16,331 nucleotides of DNA from Chlamydomonas sphaeroides. Taxonomy: Eukaryota; Chlorophyta; Chlorophyceae; Chlamydomonadales; Chlamydomonadaceae. The position numbers were made by a program, and so were the translations under genes. Below the pieces are notes generated by a model. It did no database searches and was not told the DNA's origin. It worked only from the letters and a program-made list of their open reading frames with translations. Below are positions 1-9,006 of the stretch, piece after piece (position 1 is the stretch's first letter; every line of letters starts with the position of its first letter). The DNA is taken from positions 1 through 16,331 of the forward strand of contig BDDC01002094.1 of the NCBI GenBank assembly GCA_001662425.1, read 5' to 3'.

Positions 1-219
1 GGGAGGGAGGGGGAGCAGGGGGAGGCTGGGTTGGGAAGGGGAGAGCGCGCTCGGAAGCGGGGGGGGGGAGGGGCAGAGGCGGAGCGCAGTCAGCAGCCTG
101 GGCGACCCCGCTTGCAGCCCTGCGCGGCGCCGAGCCACCCGGTTTCCCCGCCCCGCCCTCAAGACCCCGCCAGCACCTTGCCCTAGCCAGCGCCCCGCGC
201 TTCCCCGTGCCCCACCCAC

Positions 220-3200
220 CGTGCGACCAGCGGCGGCGTGTAGCCTCCTCCCCCCGTGACCAGCAGCGGCACGCGCCAGCGGTCGGGGTCGCCGAAGCGC
301 GGCGGCGCCTGCGGGCCGCCCTCCACCCCGCCCGCGCGGCACAGGTCGCGGACGTACTCCACGCACCTGGGGGCGAGGGGCGGCAGGTGTGGGGCGGGTG
401 GGTGGTGAGCGCAGGGCGCGCACTACAGGGCGCCCAGGATGGCGGCTGCGACGCACCGTGCCCGCCACATCCTCACTACAGCCGCCCCGCTCCCTTCCCT
501 TTGCTGCCGGGCAGCTTGGGGTGCCCCCCCCCCTCATCACAGCTCCCCCGCGCGCTCACTTGCTGTGCCCCCGGATGGACAGGTTGAAGCGGCCCAGCTT
601 GTCGCCCGCCACGCTGTCGCAGCCGCACTGCAGCACCACCGCCTGGGCGCGGCAGGGAGGGCAGAGGGAGGTGTGAGGGGGTGGAGGACCTTGAGCTGGG
701 CGACAGGTTAGCATGGAGCCGAGGGGGGGGGGCGGGCACCGGCGCAACCGTGCGTATGCTGCCGTTCGCTGCCCGTACCTGCGGCTTGAAGCGCTCGAAG
801 GCGGTCTTGACCACGGCGCGGTACACGGTGAGGTACGACTCGTCCGTGATGTCGTCCTGCAGCGGCACGTTGACCGTGAAGTACCTGTACGGCAGCAGCA
901 CGGGCCGTACGGCACGGCAGCGGGTGAGAGCGGCACAGGGCGATCAGAGCCGAGGACGGGGGCGGGACGGCGGTGCACGCGAGAGCGGACTTCCCTCCCG
1001 CTCCCAGCAGCAGCGCCCCCGCCGGCCGGGCATGTTGCCGGGCATGACAGACCGCCCGCTCGGCCCACGGATGGCGGCACAGCGCCCACGGTGGCCTCTG
1101 CCACGGCGTGCACGCCCCTGCTAACCGGGCGGTGGGGGTCCATCGCTAACCGGCTGGTGCGCGCCACCCGGGCAGCGGCCAGCGATCCCCGGCAGGGGGG
1201 CTGCAGCTCAGCAGTGGGCTGCCCCCCACCCACGCAGCCGTTCCGGCCCCTGCCGCCCTCACCTGCCCGAGCCCTCGCCCAGGTCGCCCTTCTTGCCGGT
1301 GCCGGGGAAGAACACGGGCCGCTGAGGCTTGCCGTAGTTGAGCGTGTCCATGGAGGCCTGGGGCCGCGGAAGGGGAGCAGGGGAGAGCGGGTGTGCGTGT
1401 CTGCCGTGCAAGGGAAGCGACGTCTACTGCCTGCCACGGGAGCGCATGTCGGCGACCTGGGCCTCGCCCCCCACGACGCGCCCCGCCCCGCCCCAGCTGC
1501 TTTCCCGTTGCCAAGCTCGCCCCTTCCCGGCTCCCCCTGCCCCCCGCCCGCCCCGCCGCCGGCTCCCCTCCCGCGCCTCCCGCCCCGCCTGCCTCACCTG
1601 CATGCGGCCGTCGTCCCACTTGTGCAGGCTGATGGACAGCACCTGCAGCGGGAGGGGAGGCAAGGAGGAAGGTGCGGGCGGTGTTGAGAGCGCCAAACAG
1701 GGGGCGGGGGCAGGGCGGCAGGTGGTGCCGGGGCGTGCGGCCGAGTGCGCATGTGCGCATGTACGCGGCGTACACGCCCGGCCCACTCCTGCCCTCCCTC
1801 CCTGCTTTGCTCCCTCCCTCCCTGCCTCGCTGCATGCGCGCACCTTGTCGCTCTTCTTGAAGGCCACCTCAACGCCATCGCCGTGGTGCACATCAATGTC
1901 TGGCAGTTGGCGGTTGGGCAGTTGGCGGTTGGGCGTTTAGGAACAGCCAACGGTTGGGGGCAGCCACCAGCCCCGTCAGCCGCCAGCCAGTCGTCCTCGC
2001 CCGGCTGCTCAGCGCCCCGCCCCGCCCCGCCCCACCACCCCATCCCAACCCCCGCCTGCCAAACTACATCCGTACGACCGCCGCACACCGCCGACCCACC
2101 GATGTACAGCACGCGGCCGCACACGGCCATGAGCTCCAGGCAGGCCAGCACCAGGTCGTTGACGTAGCAGAAGCCAAACGCGCGGTAGGGCATGCCGTGG
2201 TGCATGCCTCCGCCCCAGTGCACCGCCACGTCGCAGGCGCCCGAGGCCAGGTCGCGGGCGGCCTGGATGGAGCCGGCCGCCTGGGGCGCGGCGTGCAGGG
2301 CGGGGCGGGAGGGGCTGGGCCAGTGGGGCGGGGGGTCGTGAAGCCGCGGCGGACAGGGTAGATAATCACCTCGGTCTGGGCCGTCGTCTGGACCCCCCCC
2401 CCACACACAAACGCAACCCCAGGGCCGGCGGCGGCCCCACCTGCAGGCCCACGTATCGCAGCAGCCCCGGGAAGATGGGGCAGTCGCCGCCTTCGTCGTC
2501 GTCGTCGTCGTCCTCGTCTTCCTCCTCCTCCTCGTCGTCGCTGTCGCGCTCCGCCTCCGTGGCGCGCACTGCGTTCGTCAGCGCCGCCACCGCCGTCGCG
2601 GCGCGGCGCGAGGGGCGCGAGGGGCCGACGCCCTCCTTGCCCGCCTCGGCCTCCTCCGCGGCCGGCGCCGCATCGTCGCCCTCGTCCGAGGACGTCATCA
2701 CCTCCTCCTCCTCCTCCTCGTCCGTGTCGTACCGCTTGGCCTTTTTGCTCTTTTTGGACTTGCTCTTCTTGCTGCCCCCACCGCCGCCGCCCCCGCCGCC
2801 GCCGCCCTCGGCTTTGCGCTTCTTGCTACCGCCACCCCCGCCGCCGCCGCCACCGCCGCCGCCACCGGACTTGGCCGGCGGCGCTGTGGTCTGCCCTGGC
2901 CGGACCATCGTCACCGGCTTGGGGGCGGGCAGGCTGGGAGCGCGGGAGGCGTTGGCGCCGGCGCCCCCGGCGGCAGCGGCTGCGCCTCCGCTGAGCAGTG
3001 CCGGGTTGGGCACGGCGCTGGGTTGCAGCGTGGCCATCTGCGGTTGCGGGGGGGACAGTAAGGGGTTGGGTTTGCCGCAGGGATGAGCGGCTGGGATCAC
3101 TTTGTGGTAAGGGTGACGGCAGTGCGGGGAGGTGTCGAGGGTGAGGCTTGAACGCCAGATGGCGGGCCCAGCCCGTCACCAGCGGCCCGGGACCGTCGCC

Positions 3201-4693
3201 CGAGCGGCCCGCGCCCTCAGGGGCTGCGTGCGGCCGGGGGCCAGGGGCGCCTAGGGCGCCAGGGGCCAGGGGCGCCTAGGGCGCCAGGGGCCAGGGGCGC
3301 CAGGGGCGTGCAGTGCGTACCCTGCTGGCGTGCGCCCGCGGCTGCCTTCCACGTCACGGACAACACGGCCGCTGCCAGCCACCACACCGCTCCAGAAGCA
3401 CCTAGCGAGCCACACGCAACAAACCACACAGCCCCGCCCCCTATTCTCCCGTCCTCGTGCCCCTGGACCCCGACCCTCCCTGCCGCCCCCCCCTGCCTGC
3501 CGCCCTCCGCTGCCTGCCGCCCGCCCTCTGCCCTTCCCCCCTCCCTCCCTCCCTCCCCTCTGCCTCGCCTGCTGCTTGATGTAGGTGATGAGCTGCACCT
3601 GCTGCGCCGGGGTGAGCTCGCCGGTGCCGGCGGGGGCCAGCTTGGTGAGCAGCTGGATGGCCAGCGCGATCACCTGGGGCGGTGAGGGCGGGGCGAGCAC
3701 CCGAGGGCCGGGGACCGGGCGGCGGCACATGCAGGCGTGAGCAAGGTGGTGGGTGGGGGCCGCCCGGGCAGCCAGCCTGCCGGCCGCACGAGCCGGCATG
3801 GCGGGAGTTCCACGGCCCGTGTTTCGCTTCGTTGCGGCCGTGCGCGGCGGAGGCCGGGGCGGCGAAGGACGCAAAATATGCGAGGTACGCCGAAGAGCGG
3901 GGGCGGAGGCAGCACCCGGCGGCCCCACCTGCGGCGGCACGCCCACTTCGTTGGGCGGCGCCTCGCCCTTGGCGCCTGCCGCCGGGCCGCCCTTGTGGCC
4001 CGGCTGGTACTCGCGCTCCGCCTCGCGTGCCGCCTTGCGCGCCTCCTCCCGCTCCTTCTCCCGCTCGGCCTTGGCCTTCTGGCGAGCCAGCTGCGCGGCC
4101 CGCGCCGCCGCGAGCTGCGCCTCGCGCGCTGCGGCGCTGCGGCCCGAGGCCTCGGCCTTGGCGGCGGCGTCACCGTCGGCGGCAGCGGCGGCGGCGGCGC
4201 CGTCAGCAGCTGCGGCGGCCTTGGCGGCGTCGTCCTCGCCGCTGTCGGCGGCCTCGCCGCTGCCGGGCGGCCGGCAGACGGACAGGCCGAAGAGCGCTAG
4301 GTCCTCGCCGAAGTGCTCCTGTTGCTGCTCGACGGTCATGTTTGCCAGGTCGAGCGAGTCTAGGTACTCCAAGAACGCGATGTATTCATCGGTGTGGAAG
4401 CGGCGCAGCTGCTCGACCGTCGCGGGCGCGTAGTCGGAGACGATGGTGACGTTGGGGTCATCGAAAAGGCCCCACAGCTCCGCGAGGCGGTGCGTGAGGT
4501 ACAGGCGGTGCGGCACCATGGGGTGGTCCTCGCCAAGCGAGAACTTGGAGAGCTCGGGGTTAAAGTAGATGCGCGTGCGCGGGGTTTGGAAGGTCGGTGG
4601 TGATGCCGTGATGGGCGCGGCCGGCGCGGCGTCCATAGCAGCGTCCTCAGCCGCCGCCTCAGCAGGCGGGTTTGTGGACGGGTCCACCTCCAT
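220..4693 (-). CDS. Class I (RPD3-like) histone deacetylase, split by a large insert; 3' end outside window
   Basis: Zn-dependent lysine deacetylase expected to act on histones in the nucleus. Exons (minus): 4693-3929, 3673-3569, 3037-2441, 2280-2100, 1899-1844, 1642-1598, 1357-1263, 884-779, 642-560, 366-220, about 725 residues; all phases agree. Family landmarks in order: DHPMVPHRLYLTH (residues 56-68), FHTDEYIAFLE, GDCPIFPGL, GGGMHHG with the catalytic His pair, GFCYVND, DIDVHHGDGVE with Zn-binding Asp and His, FFPGTG, CGCDSVAGD with the second Zn Asp, and LLVTGGGGYT with the catalytic Tyr. The expected CW after VAR is missing, so at least one exon lies to the left; positions 1-219 read as intron. 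ATG 4693 is the first ATG after the TATA box. About 330 residues (roughly 142-472) interrupt the domain. Exon 2 ends either at a GC donor (3568) or a GT donor (3598); both keep phase. Class is firm; the subfamily (HDAC1/2/3 versus HDAC8-like) is not. Confidence 0.9.
1902..1931. repeat. Two-copy 15-base direct repeat at a splice acceptor
   Basis: The plus strand reads GGCAGTTGGCGGTTG twice in a row, immediately next to the acceptor of the HHGDG exon (exon high end 1899). On the gene strand this duplicates the pyrimidine-rich CCAACTGCC stretch and leaves a second candidate AG-free tract upstream of the acceptor. Confidence 0.7.
2441..3037 (-). other. Low-complexity exon of the deacetylase: Gly tracts, basic NLS-like run, acidic tracts
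   Basis: This 199-codon exon holds most of the insert. It starts with an Ala/Pro-rich stretch, then two poly-Gly tracts separated by KKRKAE, then a Lys/Ser-rich run (SKKSKSKKSKKAKR) that looks like a nuclear localisation signal. Two acidic runs follow (DTDEEEEEE and DSDDEEEEEDEDDDDDD) with an Ala-rich helix between them. Only the last 17 residues, from GGDCPIF, return to the deacetylase fold. The acceptor at 3038-3039 places an in-frame ATG as the first codon of the exon. An internal start here would give a protein lacking the N-terminal part of the domain, but nothing shows it is used. Confidence 0.75.
2490..2867. repeat. Trinucleotide repeat clusters inside the deacetylase exon
   Basis: Three imperfect triplet clusters are visible on the plus strand: CGT/CTC triplets at about 2490-2540 (Asp/Glu on the coding strand), CTC triplets at about 2701-2720 (Glu), and CCG/CCA triplets at about 2775-2867 (two Gly tracts). 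They keep the reading frame. Such tracts are prone to length change by slippage, and read-through of the opposite strand gives long spurious Ser and Pro ORFs. Confidence 0.8.
3238..3308. repeat. Tandem repeat in deacetylase intron 2
   Basis: Two near-identical copies and a shortened third copy of a unit of about 28 bases built from GGCCAGGGGCGCC and TAGGGCGCCA. Each full copy carries two GGCGCC palindromes three bases apart, so the array can fold back on itself. It lies within the 531-base intron between exons 2 and 3 and is not coding. Confidence 0.75.
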
Positions 4694-4832
4694 GTCTGGA
4701 GCTGTGGTAAGCGTCCGCAGCGACTCGGGCGGGCGCTCGGGCGGCCGTGCAGTGGGCCTGCCGATGCCGCTGGTGCGACCAACTTGAGGACCTCCGCCTT
4801 CGCGACGCGCACTGCGAAGGTGCGGGTTCCGG

Positions 4833-4840
4833 CTATATAG
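4833..4840 (-). promoter_or_regulatory. Probable TATA box of the deacetylase gene
   Basis: CTATATAG, a palindrome, lies about 140 bases upstream of the deacetylase ATG at 4693. A start site about 30 bases downstream would fall near 4805 and give a 5' UTR of about 110 bases with no upstream ATG. Because it is palindromic it does not by itself set direction; the distance to the deacetylase does. Confidence 0.55.
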
Positions 4841-5360
4841 TCGCCTTAGCAATACCGCGGCAACCCCAGAAGCTGGCAAACAACGCTGGGCAGGGGCGGT
4901 GGCGGGATGGCCGGGGCTTCTTTGACCCCCGGCCGCCGATCAGGCTATGCTCAGGACTCGGCTTGTGTTGCCCTTAATGGAGGTGACGCAGCGGGTGCTG
5001 CTCGGCGCCCCGCGTTGGCGCTTGACAACAAGTAACTTGCAATGCGCGCCAACTAGGCAGCTACAGGGTTCCAGGATGCGGGGGTGTGGGGGTTGGGTAC
5101 CGGCATGCAGGAGTGCGCCGGAAGGTTGGCGCGGGGGCAGGTCGTGTGCCCTCTCTAGGGACTGCATGGGTCTGGGCGCGGCAGGCCCTACTCTCACTCA
5201 ACGACGACTTACCCAGCCCCATACCCAGCTCACAGCCTGTTGGAAGCTCTAACTTAGAGCTACAGCTGCCTATCATTCACGGTGCTTCTGAAGTCTTTTC
5301 CGAGAGCCCTCGCGTATCCATCTTTTCCGAGCCCCAGCACCTGCGGAGCCCCTGGACGCT

Positions 5361-5405
5361 ATGCAAGCCCTCCATGGCCGCACTTGGGGCCAAGCACCAT
5401 CGTCG
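5361..5405 (+). CDS. Candidate first coding exon of the coiled-coil gene
   Basis: An ATG at 5361 opens 15 codons (MQALHGRTWGQAPSS) that end at a good GTGAGG donor in phase 0. The exon beginning at 5710 also starts in phase 0, so the two join without a shift across a 304-base intron. A second ATG at 5374 in another frame reaches the same donor but in the wrong phase for 5710. The residues match nothing I recognise, so this rests only on splice phase. Confidence 0.3.
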
Positions 5406-5607
5406 GTGAGGCGGAGCCGCTAGGAAGCGCTGAAACCTTGGTGCTGCGTATCTCTTGGCGCGCTGACCGTATCGCGTCCCTTTGCAGGCACCATGTAAAG
5501 TGGCCCCCACAACAAGCAGCTTTCGCTGTCGGGGACCCCCGCGGTTAGCGCCGCGAGTGGCAGCGGTGTCCGAGAGCGCCAATGGCAAGGCACGTTCTCG
5601 CGCACGC

Positions 5608-5615
5608 ATATAATT
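5608..5615 (+). promoter_or_regulatory. TATA-like sequence upstream of the coiled-coil gene
   Basis: ATATAATT lies about 100 bases before the first clear exon. If used, transcription would start near 5640 and the first in-frame ATG would be at 5767, inside that exon, giving a shorter protein beginning MVAKQRDVSK. Against this, the sequence before 5767 (PLRFYYFDPSDPENVRE) looks coding and follows a good CAG acceptor, so the site may simply lie in an intron. Confidence 0.3.
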
Positions 5616-5709
5616 TCCGTGTCCAGGCTTGTCCTATACCGCGGCCTCAGTTGCAGCCCGTTTGCTGGTGCCGACTTAACGAAAAAGCTCGATTGCTCGA
5701 TTGCCGCAG

Positions 5710-7019
5710 GGAAAGCCCCTGCGCTTCTATTATTTCGACCCGTCAGACCCGGAGAACGTCCGGGAGATGGTGGCCAAGCAGCGCGACGTTAGCAAAAGGT
5801 GAGCAGCATGTGACGCGGGGTGTGAATCGAGGTCAGGCGTTGTTTACAGCGTGCTTTTCGCCCACCCCCTTCTCAGCCACCAATCTTCCAATGGCAACGG
5901 CAACGGGTACGCAAACGGCAATGGAAACGGTTTGCACGCCAACGGAAACGGCCATGCGCATGCCAGTAGCAACGGCGTCGCGCTCGCTGCCGGTCCCTCG
6001 GGGACACAGGTGCGGGTCAAGCAGCAGGCTGGTGCTGTATCAGCTGGCGCAAGGGCACTAGGGTTGTGCTTCTTGACGTCCTCCCACCGGCAACCCCTGC
6101 ACTGTTCCCGCTCCGCCCTGTTGTGCTGCGCCCGCAACGCAGCTCGCGCACGTGTCTAAGGAGCAGCTGCAACAGGTGCAGCGGCTATCGGCACAGCTGG
6201 ACGAGGCCCGCTCGGCGCTGGTTAAGCTGCAGCAGTACGAGGTCATGTACAAGGAGACGCGGATGCGCTCCAAACAAATGCAGTCAGAGGTGCTCGCGCT
6301 ACAAGTAAGTCCCCACGCAGCCGGTTCTCGAGCCCTGAGCCCTCTGTCCGCGCATGCGTATTGCCCCGGCTCCTCGCCCCATAGCCCCGACTCCTCGCCC
6401 CGAAGCCGTAGCAACCCACCCGCTGCGCCACCTCTGAACCCAACGACGACCGCACCTCCTCGCCTTTACTTCTCACCGCAGAATTTGTTGGCGGACAAGG
6501 ACGCCGAGCTGGCGCGGCAGTACAAGCGCATGGAGTCGGAGGCCAATGAGCGCAGCGGGCTGCGGAGCTCGTTCAACAGCGCCGTGGACGAGGTCCGGGC
6601 GCTGCGGAACGAGCTCGAGGAGGCGCGGCAGGCCATGCTGGAGCTGCGGGTGAGCGGAGGGTTGGGGTGGGGCCACTGATGGACGTGGGCGGAACGACAT
6701 CATGGTTGCTTGATGCGGGGGCTGGGCAGGCGAAGCAGGGATGGCTTAGGCAAGCCAGGCGGCCCTCACCTACCCGGCGAACGCACCTGACAGCTTCCAT
6801 ATCGTCGTCTCCACCTCCCCGACCCTGCAGGGTGTCATCCCCACCAATGTGACAGTCCGCCGCGGCATCTCGCCGTCGCCCTCGTCGCGGCCCAGCCACG
6901 CTGGCATGGACGACGGCGGCGCGACGCCGGACGTGCTGGCCAGCCTACAGGGCCTGGCCAAGCAGCTGGCGGAGGGCATGGAGGCCGAGGTGGGCAGCCT
7001 CTTCAAGCGGGAGGTGTAA
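5710..7019 (+). CDS. Coiled-coil protein of unknown function, 5' end unresolved
   Basis: I do not recognise the family. Exons 5710-5798, 5877-6009, 6143-6304, 6482-6649 and 6831-7019 (TAA at 7017) join in phase with GT-AG borders and give 246 residues plus an undetermined N-terminus. Visible parts: a compact start with KPLRFYYFDPSDPENV; an Asn-Gly-rich linker (exon 2) with repeated NGNG; about 110 residues of heptad-like, Leu/Glu/Lys/Gln-rich coiled coil over exons 3 and 4 (LQQVQRLSAQLDEARSALVK, LLADKDAELARQYKRMESEA); then a Ser/Pro/Gly linker and a C-terminal amphipathic helix (ASLQGLAKQLAEGM). There is no membrane segment or enzyme motif. Golgin-like, scaffold or cytoskeletal roles are possible but nothing decides. 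It lies head to head with the deacetylase. Confidence 0.75.
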
Positions 7020-7818
7020 GCGGGTGGACGCCTCCGCTGGGAGGGCGCTCGCCGGTGCTCATCAGCTGGGAGTGGCCTGGCGCCAGGAGTCGCACGCTGG
7101 CACCAGCAGTTGCCTGGCGGCCGCCGCGGGTGGCTGCTTGGCGGTCTGGCAGCGCAGCTGGCCAGAGCGCGTGGATCCTGAAGAGGAAGTGACCTAAGGA
7201 GCTAGCGGCTCGGCAGCCATGGGCAGGCCGGCGATGCAGCGACGACGCCGAGCTCGGCGCCCGCGTGCTGCGAAGCAGTCGACACGCCGCGGCAGGCGGC
7301 ACACTCTGTGTGCCTGGCCTGGTGGGCTGCCCGCGCGGGACGACGGCGTCGGCCTCATGTGCAGGCTGGCGCCGCCTGTGCTGGCATTTCAAGGTTGCGT
7401 GCAACGCCGTGCCACGGACGGCAGTTGCATAGGGGTCCCCGCGAACGCCGCGGCAGTTGAAGTTGAAAGGGCGAGGTGTGCGTAGCTGGTGTGGTGCTCG
7501 GCGGGCCGCCCATGGGCCGGTGGGGCCGGGTGGCTCTGATCGCTTGGGGTAGAGCGCGGGGCGCTGTAGAGGCGCTGGCGCATGGCGCTTGTTGGAGCCG
7601 CGTGGGTGCTGTGTGCCTGGCTCGAATTTGGTGGTAGTGGTGCTTTTGCTATGGTGGATGGGCTGGGGGAGGGTCGGCGGGCGGCACGGGGCACGCATGT
7701 GGCACGTAACGCTTCGGCAGTCGGCTGTAGGGTCGGTGATTTATGGTCATGCTGTCCAGAAGACATGATCAGCCAGTGTGCAGTGCTGTGCGTTGAGTTG
7801 TGTGGTGTAGTGTGCCTT

Positions 7819-7860
7819 GGCGCGAAACGGCCAACCAGAGGCGCGAAACGGCCAACCAGA
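7819..7860. repeat. Perfect 21-base direct repeat in the 3' UTR
   Basis: The unit GGCGCGAAACGGCCAACCAG plus A occurs twice back to back without a mismatch. It lies inside the presumed 3' UTR of the coiled-coil gene. Perfect identity points to a recent duplication. Confidence 0.85.
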
Positions 7861-8404
7861 ACGGCATCAGCGCCGGGTGTGGAGTCTGCGCCTCGCGGCT
7901 GGAGCTCGTGCCCATCGTGTGTTGTGTTGTGCGGAGAGCGCGCAAAAGAAGTGTGGGTGTGTGCTAGTGGCATTCGCTTTGATGGTGCGGACGAGGGCCG
8001 CGTCCCTCGCCGCGTCCCGAATCGCGGCACATGGCTGCTTCGGGGGCCTCGAAGCGCATGCGTGCGAGGCCCGCTCCGAGCTGCTGCCGGAGCTTTACGT
8101 ACAGTCTTCTTTGTAGGGTCCTCCCTTCGCAGGTCCATAGTTGGCCCTGCGCCCGCGGCCGGGCCGGCGTTGTCCTTGCCGGCCGCTACCGCGGCCGTGC
8201 AGCGCCGCCGGCACTAAACTAAATTGATGGCCTTGCTAGCGTGTAGGTGCCCCGCGTCTGGCGCGGTTGCCGGTGTGCTGCGATGCTGTCGTTGCTCGTT
8301 CTTGCTGTTGGTGGTCTGCGATATAAGCGGGTACTGCTGTTGCCTGTGGGGGCGGTGCGAGGGCACGCCAGAAGTTATACGCGATAAAACCCGCATGTGC
8401 AAAG

Positions 8405-8409
8405 TGTAA
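8405..8409 (+). terminator. TGTAA polyadenylation signal
   Basis: TGTAA is the usual polyadenylation signal of Chlamydomonas and its relatives. This is the first copy I found on the plus strand after the coiled-coil gene's stop codon at 7019. Cleavage would be expected about 10-20 bases downstream. Confidence 0.55.
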
Positions 8410-8454
8410 CATGAGAGCCCTCAGTGCATTTTGGCCTTCGGAGAATTTGTGCTG

Positions 8455-8480
8455 CTCCCCAGCCGGGGGGGGCTGGGGAG
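8455..8480. repeat. Perfect 10-base inverted repeat with a G6 loop
   Basis: CTCCCCAGCC, six G residues, then GGCTGGGGAG. The stem is perfect and GC-rich, starting 45 bases after the TGTAA signal. Part of the arm (ATCCCCAGC) recurs at about 8488-8496. It could help end transcription or simply be a simple-sequence fold. Confidence 0.7.
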
Positions 8481-9006
8481 GGGTCCGATCCCCAGCACTG
8501 CCATGTTGAGGCAGGGTCGTTGGCCATCACAGGAGACAGTAGTCGGGATCGGAGGCGCAACCTCGCGAGGCAATGCCGGCAGGGTCAGGGCCCTCCTGGG
8601 CAGGGTGGGCTCGGAGGACGCAGTTCCGCGATCCGTGGGTCAGCGCATACACCCGACTGATATCTTGACTCCTCCTGTTGCGGCCTGCGCAGACGTTACA
8701 TTCATTGATGCAAAACGCAATTGAGCGACTTGACAGTCTCAAGCGCAAAACTCTCGTTCGCATACTGTCACTCTCGCGTGGGCCTAGCAGGCACCTTTAC
8801 TTTGAAGTTATCGTTCCTACCTCCAGTCTTGGCTCCATCATTTTGTCGCGTTGTCAACGCGAGCGCGAGAAGCTGCCGGGCGTGAAAGAACTGTGGCCCG
8901 TCCACCGAACCTAGCCATCATCACATCGAAGGCCAGCATCAATTCGTAGGGGCGCGGGCGAGCTGCAGCAGCGCGCGCCCGCGCTCACGCGCGGCCCCCG
9001 TGTGCC
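8481..9006. other. Intergenic region and promoter of the DPF/Mit_KHE1-like gene
   Basis: About 525 bases between the hairpin and the next ATG. No coding exon is supported and I see no clear TATA box at a suitable distance from 9007. Nothing else recognisable was found. Confidence 0.45.

Larger units (their letters stand above)
4841..5709. other. Intergenic and 5' region between divergent genes, no confirmed coding exon
   Basis: About 870 bases, visibly lower in GC than the flanking exons, between the head-to-head deacetylase and coiled-coil genes. No long open frame resembles a protein. It must hold the promoter and probably the first exon of the coiled-coil gene; candidate pieces are listed separately. 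Confidence 0.5.
7020..8409 (+). other. Long 3' UTR of the coiled-coil gene
   Basis: About 1.39 kb after the TAA with no convincing exon on either strand. The open frames here are GC-rich artefacts of biased composition, with no motif or splice structure. G/T-rich runs and the first TGTAA on the plus strand at the far end fit a single long 3' UTR. Confidence 0.55.

Noticed and set aside
2475..3086. Plus-strand frame with poly-Ser and poly-Pro
   Set aside because: It is the complement of the Asp/Glu and Gly triplet tracts of the deacetylase exon.
220..4693. Reading the deacetylase as two separate genes divided at the low-complexity insert
   Set aside because: Neither half is a complete fold, the motifs continue in family order, phases agree across the insert, and no TGTAA or promoter is seen between the halves.
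7003..8138. Overlapping minus-strand frames in the 3' UTR region
   Set aside because: Composition-driven, no recognisable motif or splice structure, and they overlap a likely 3' UTR.
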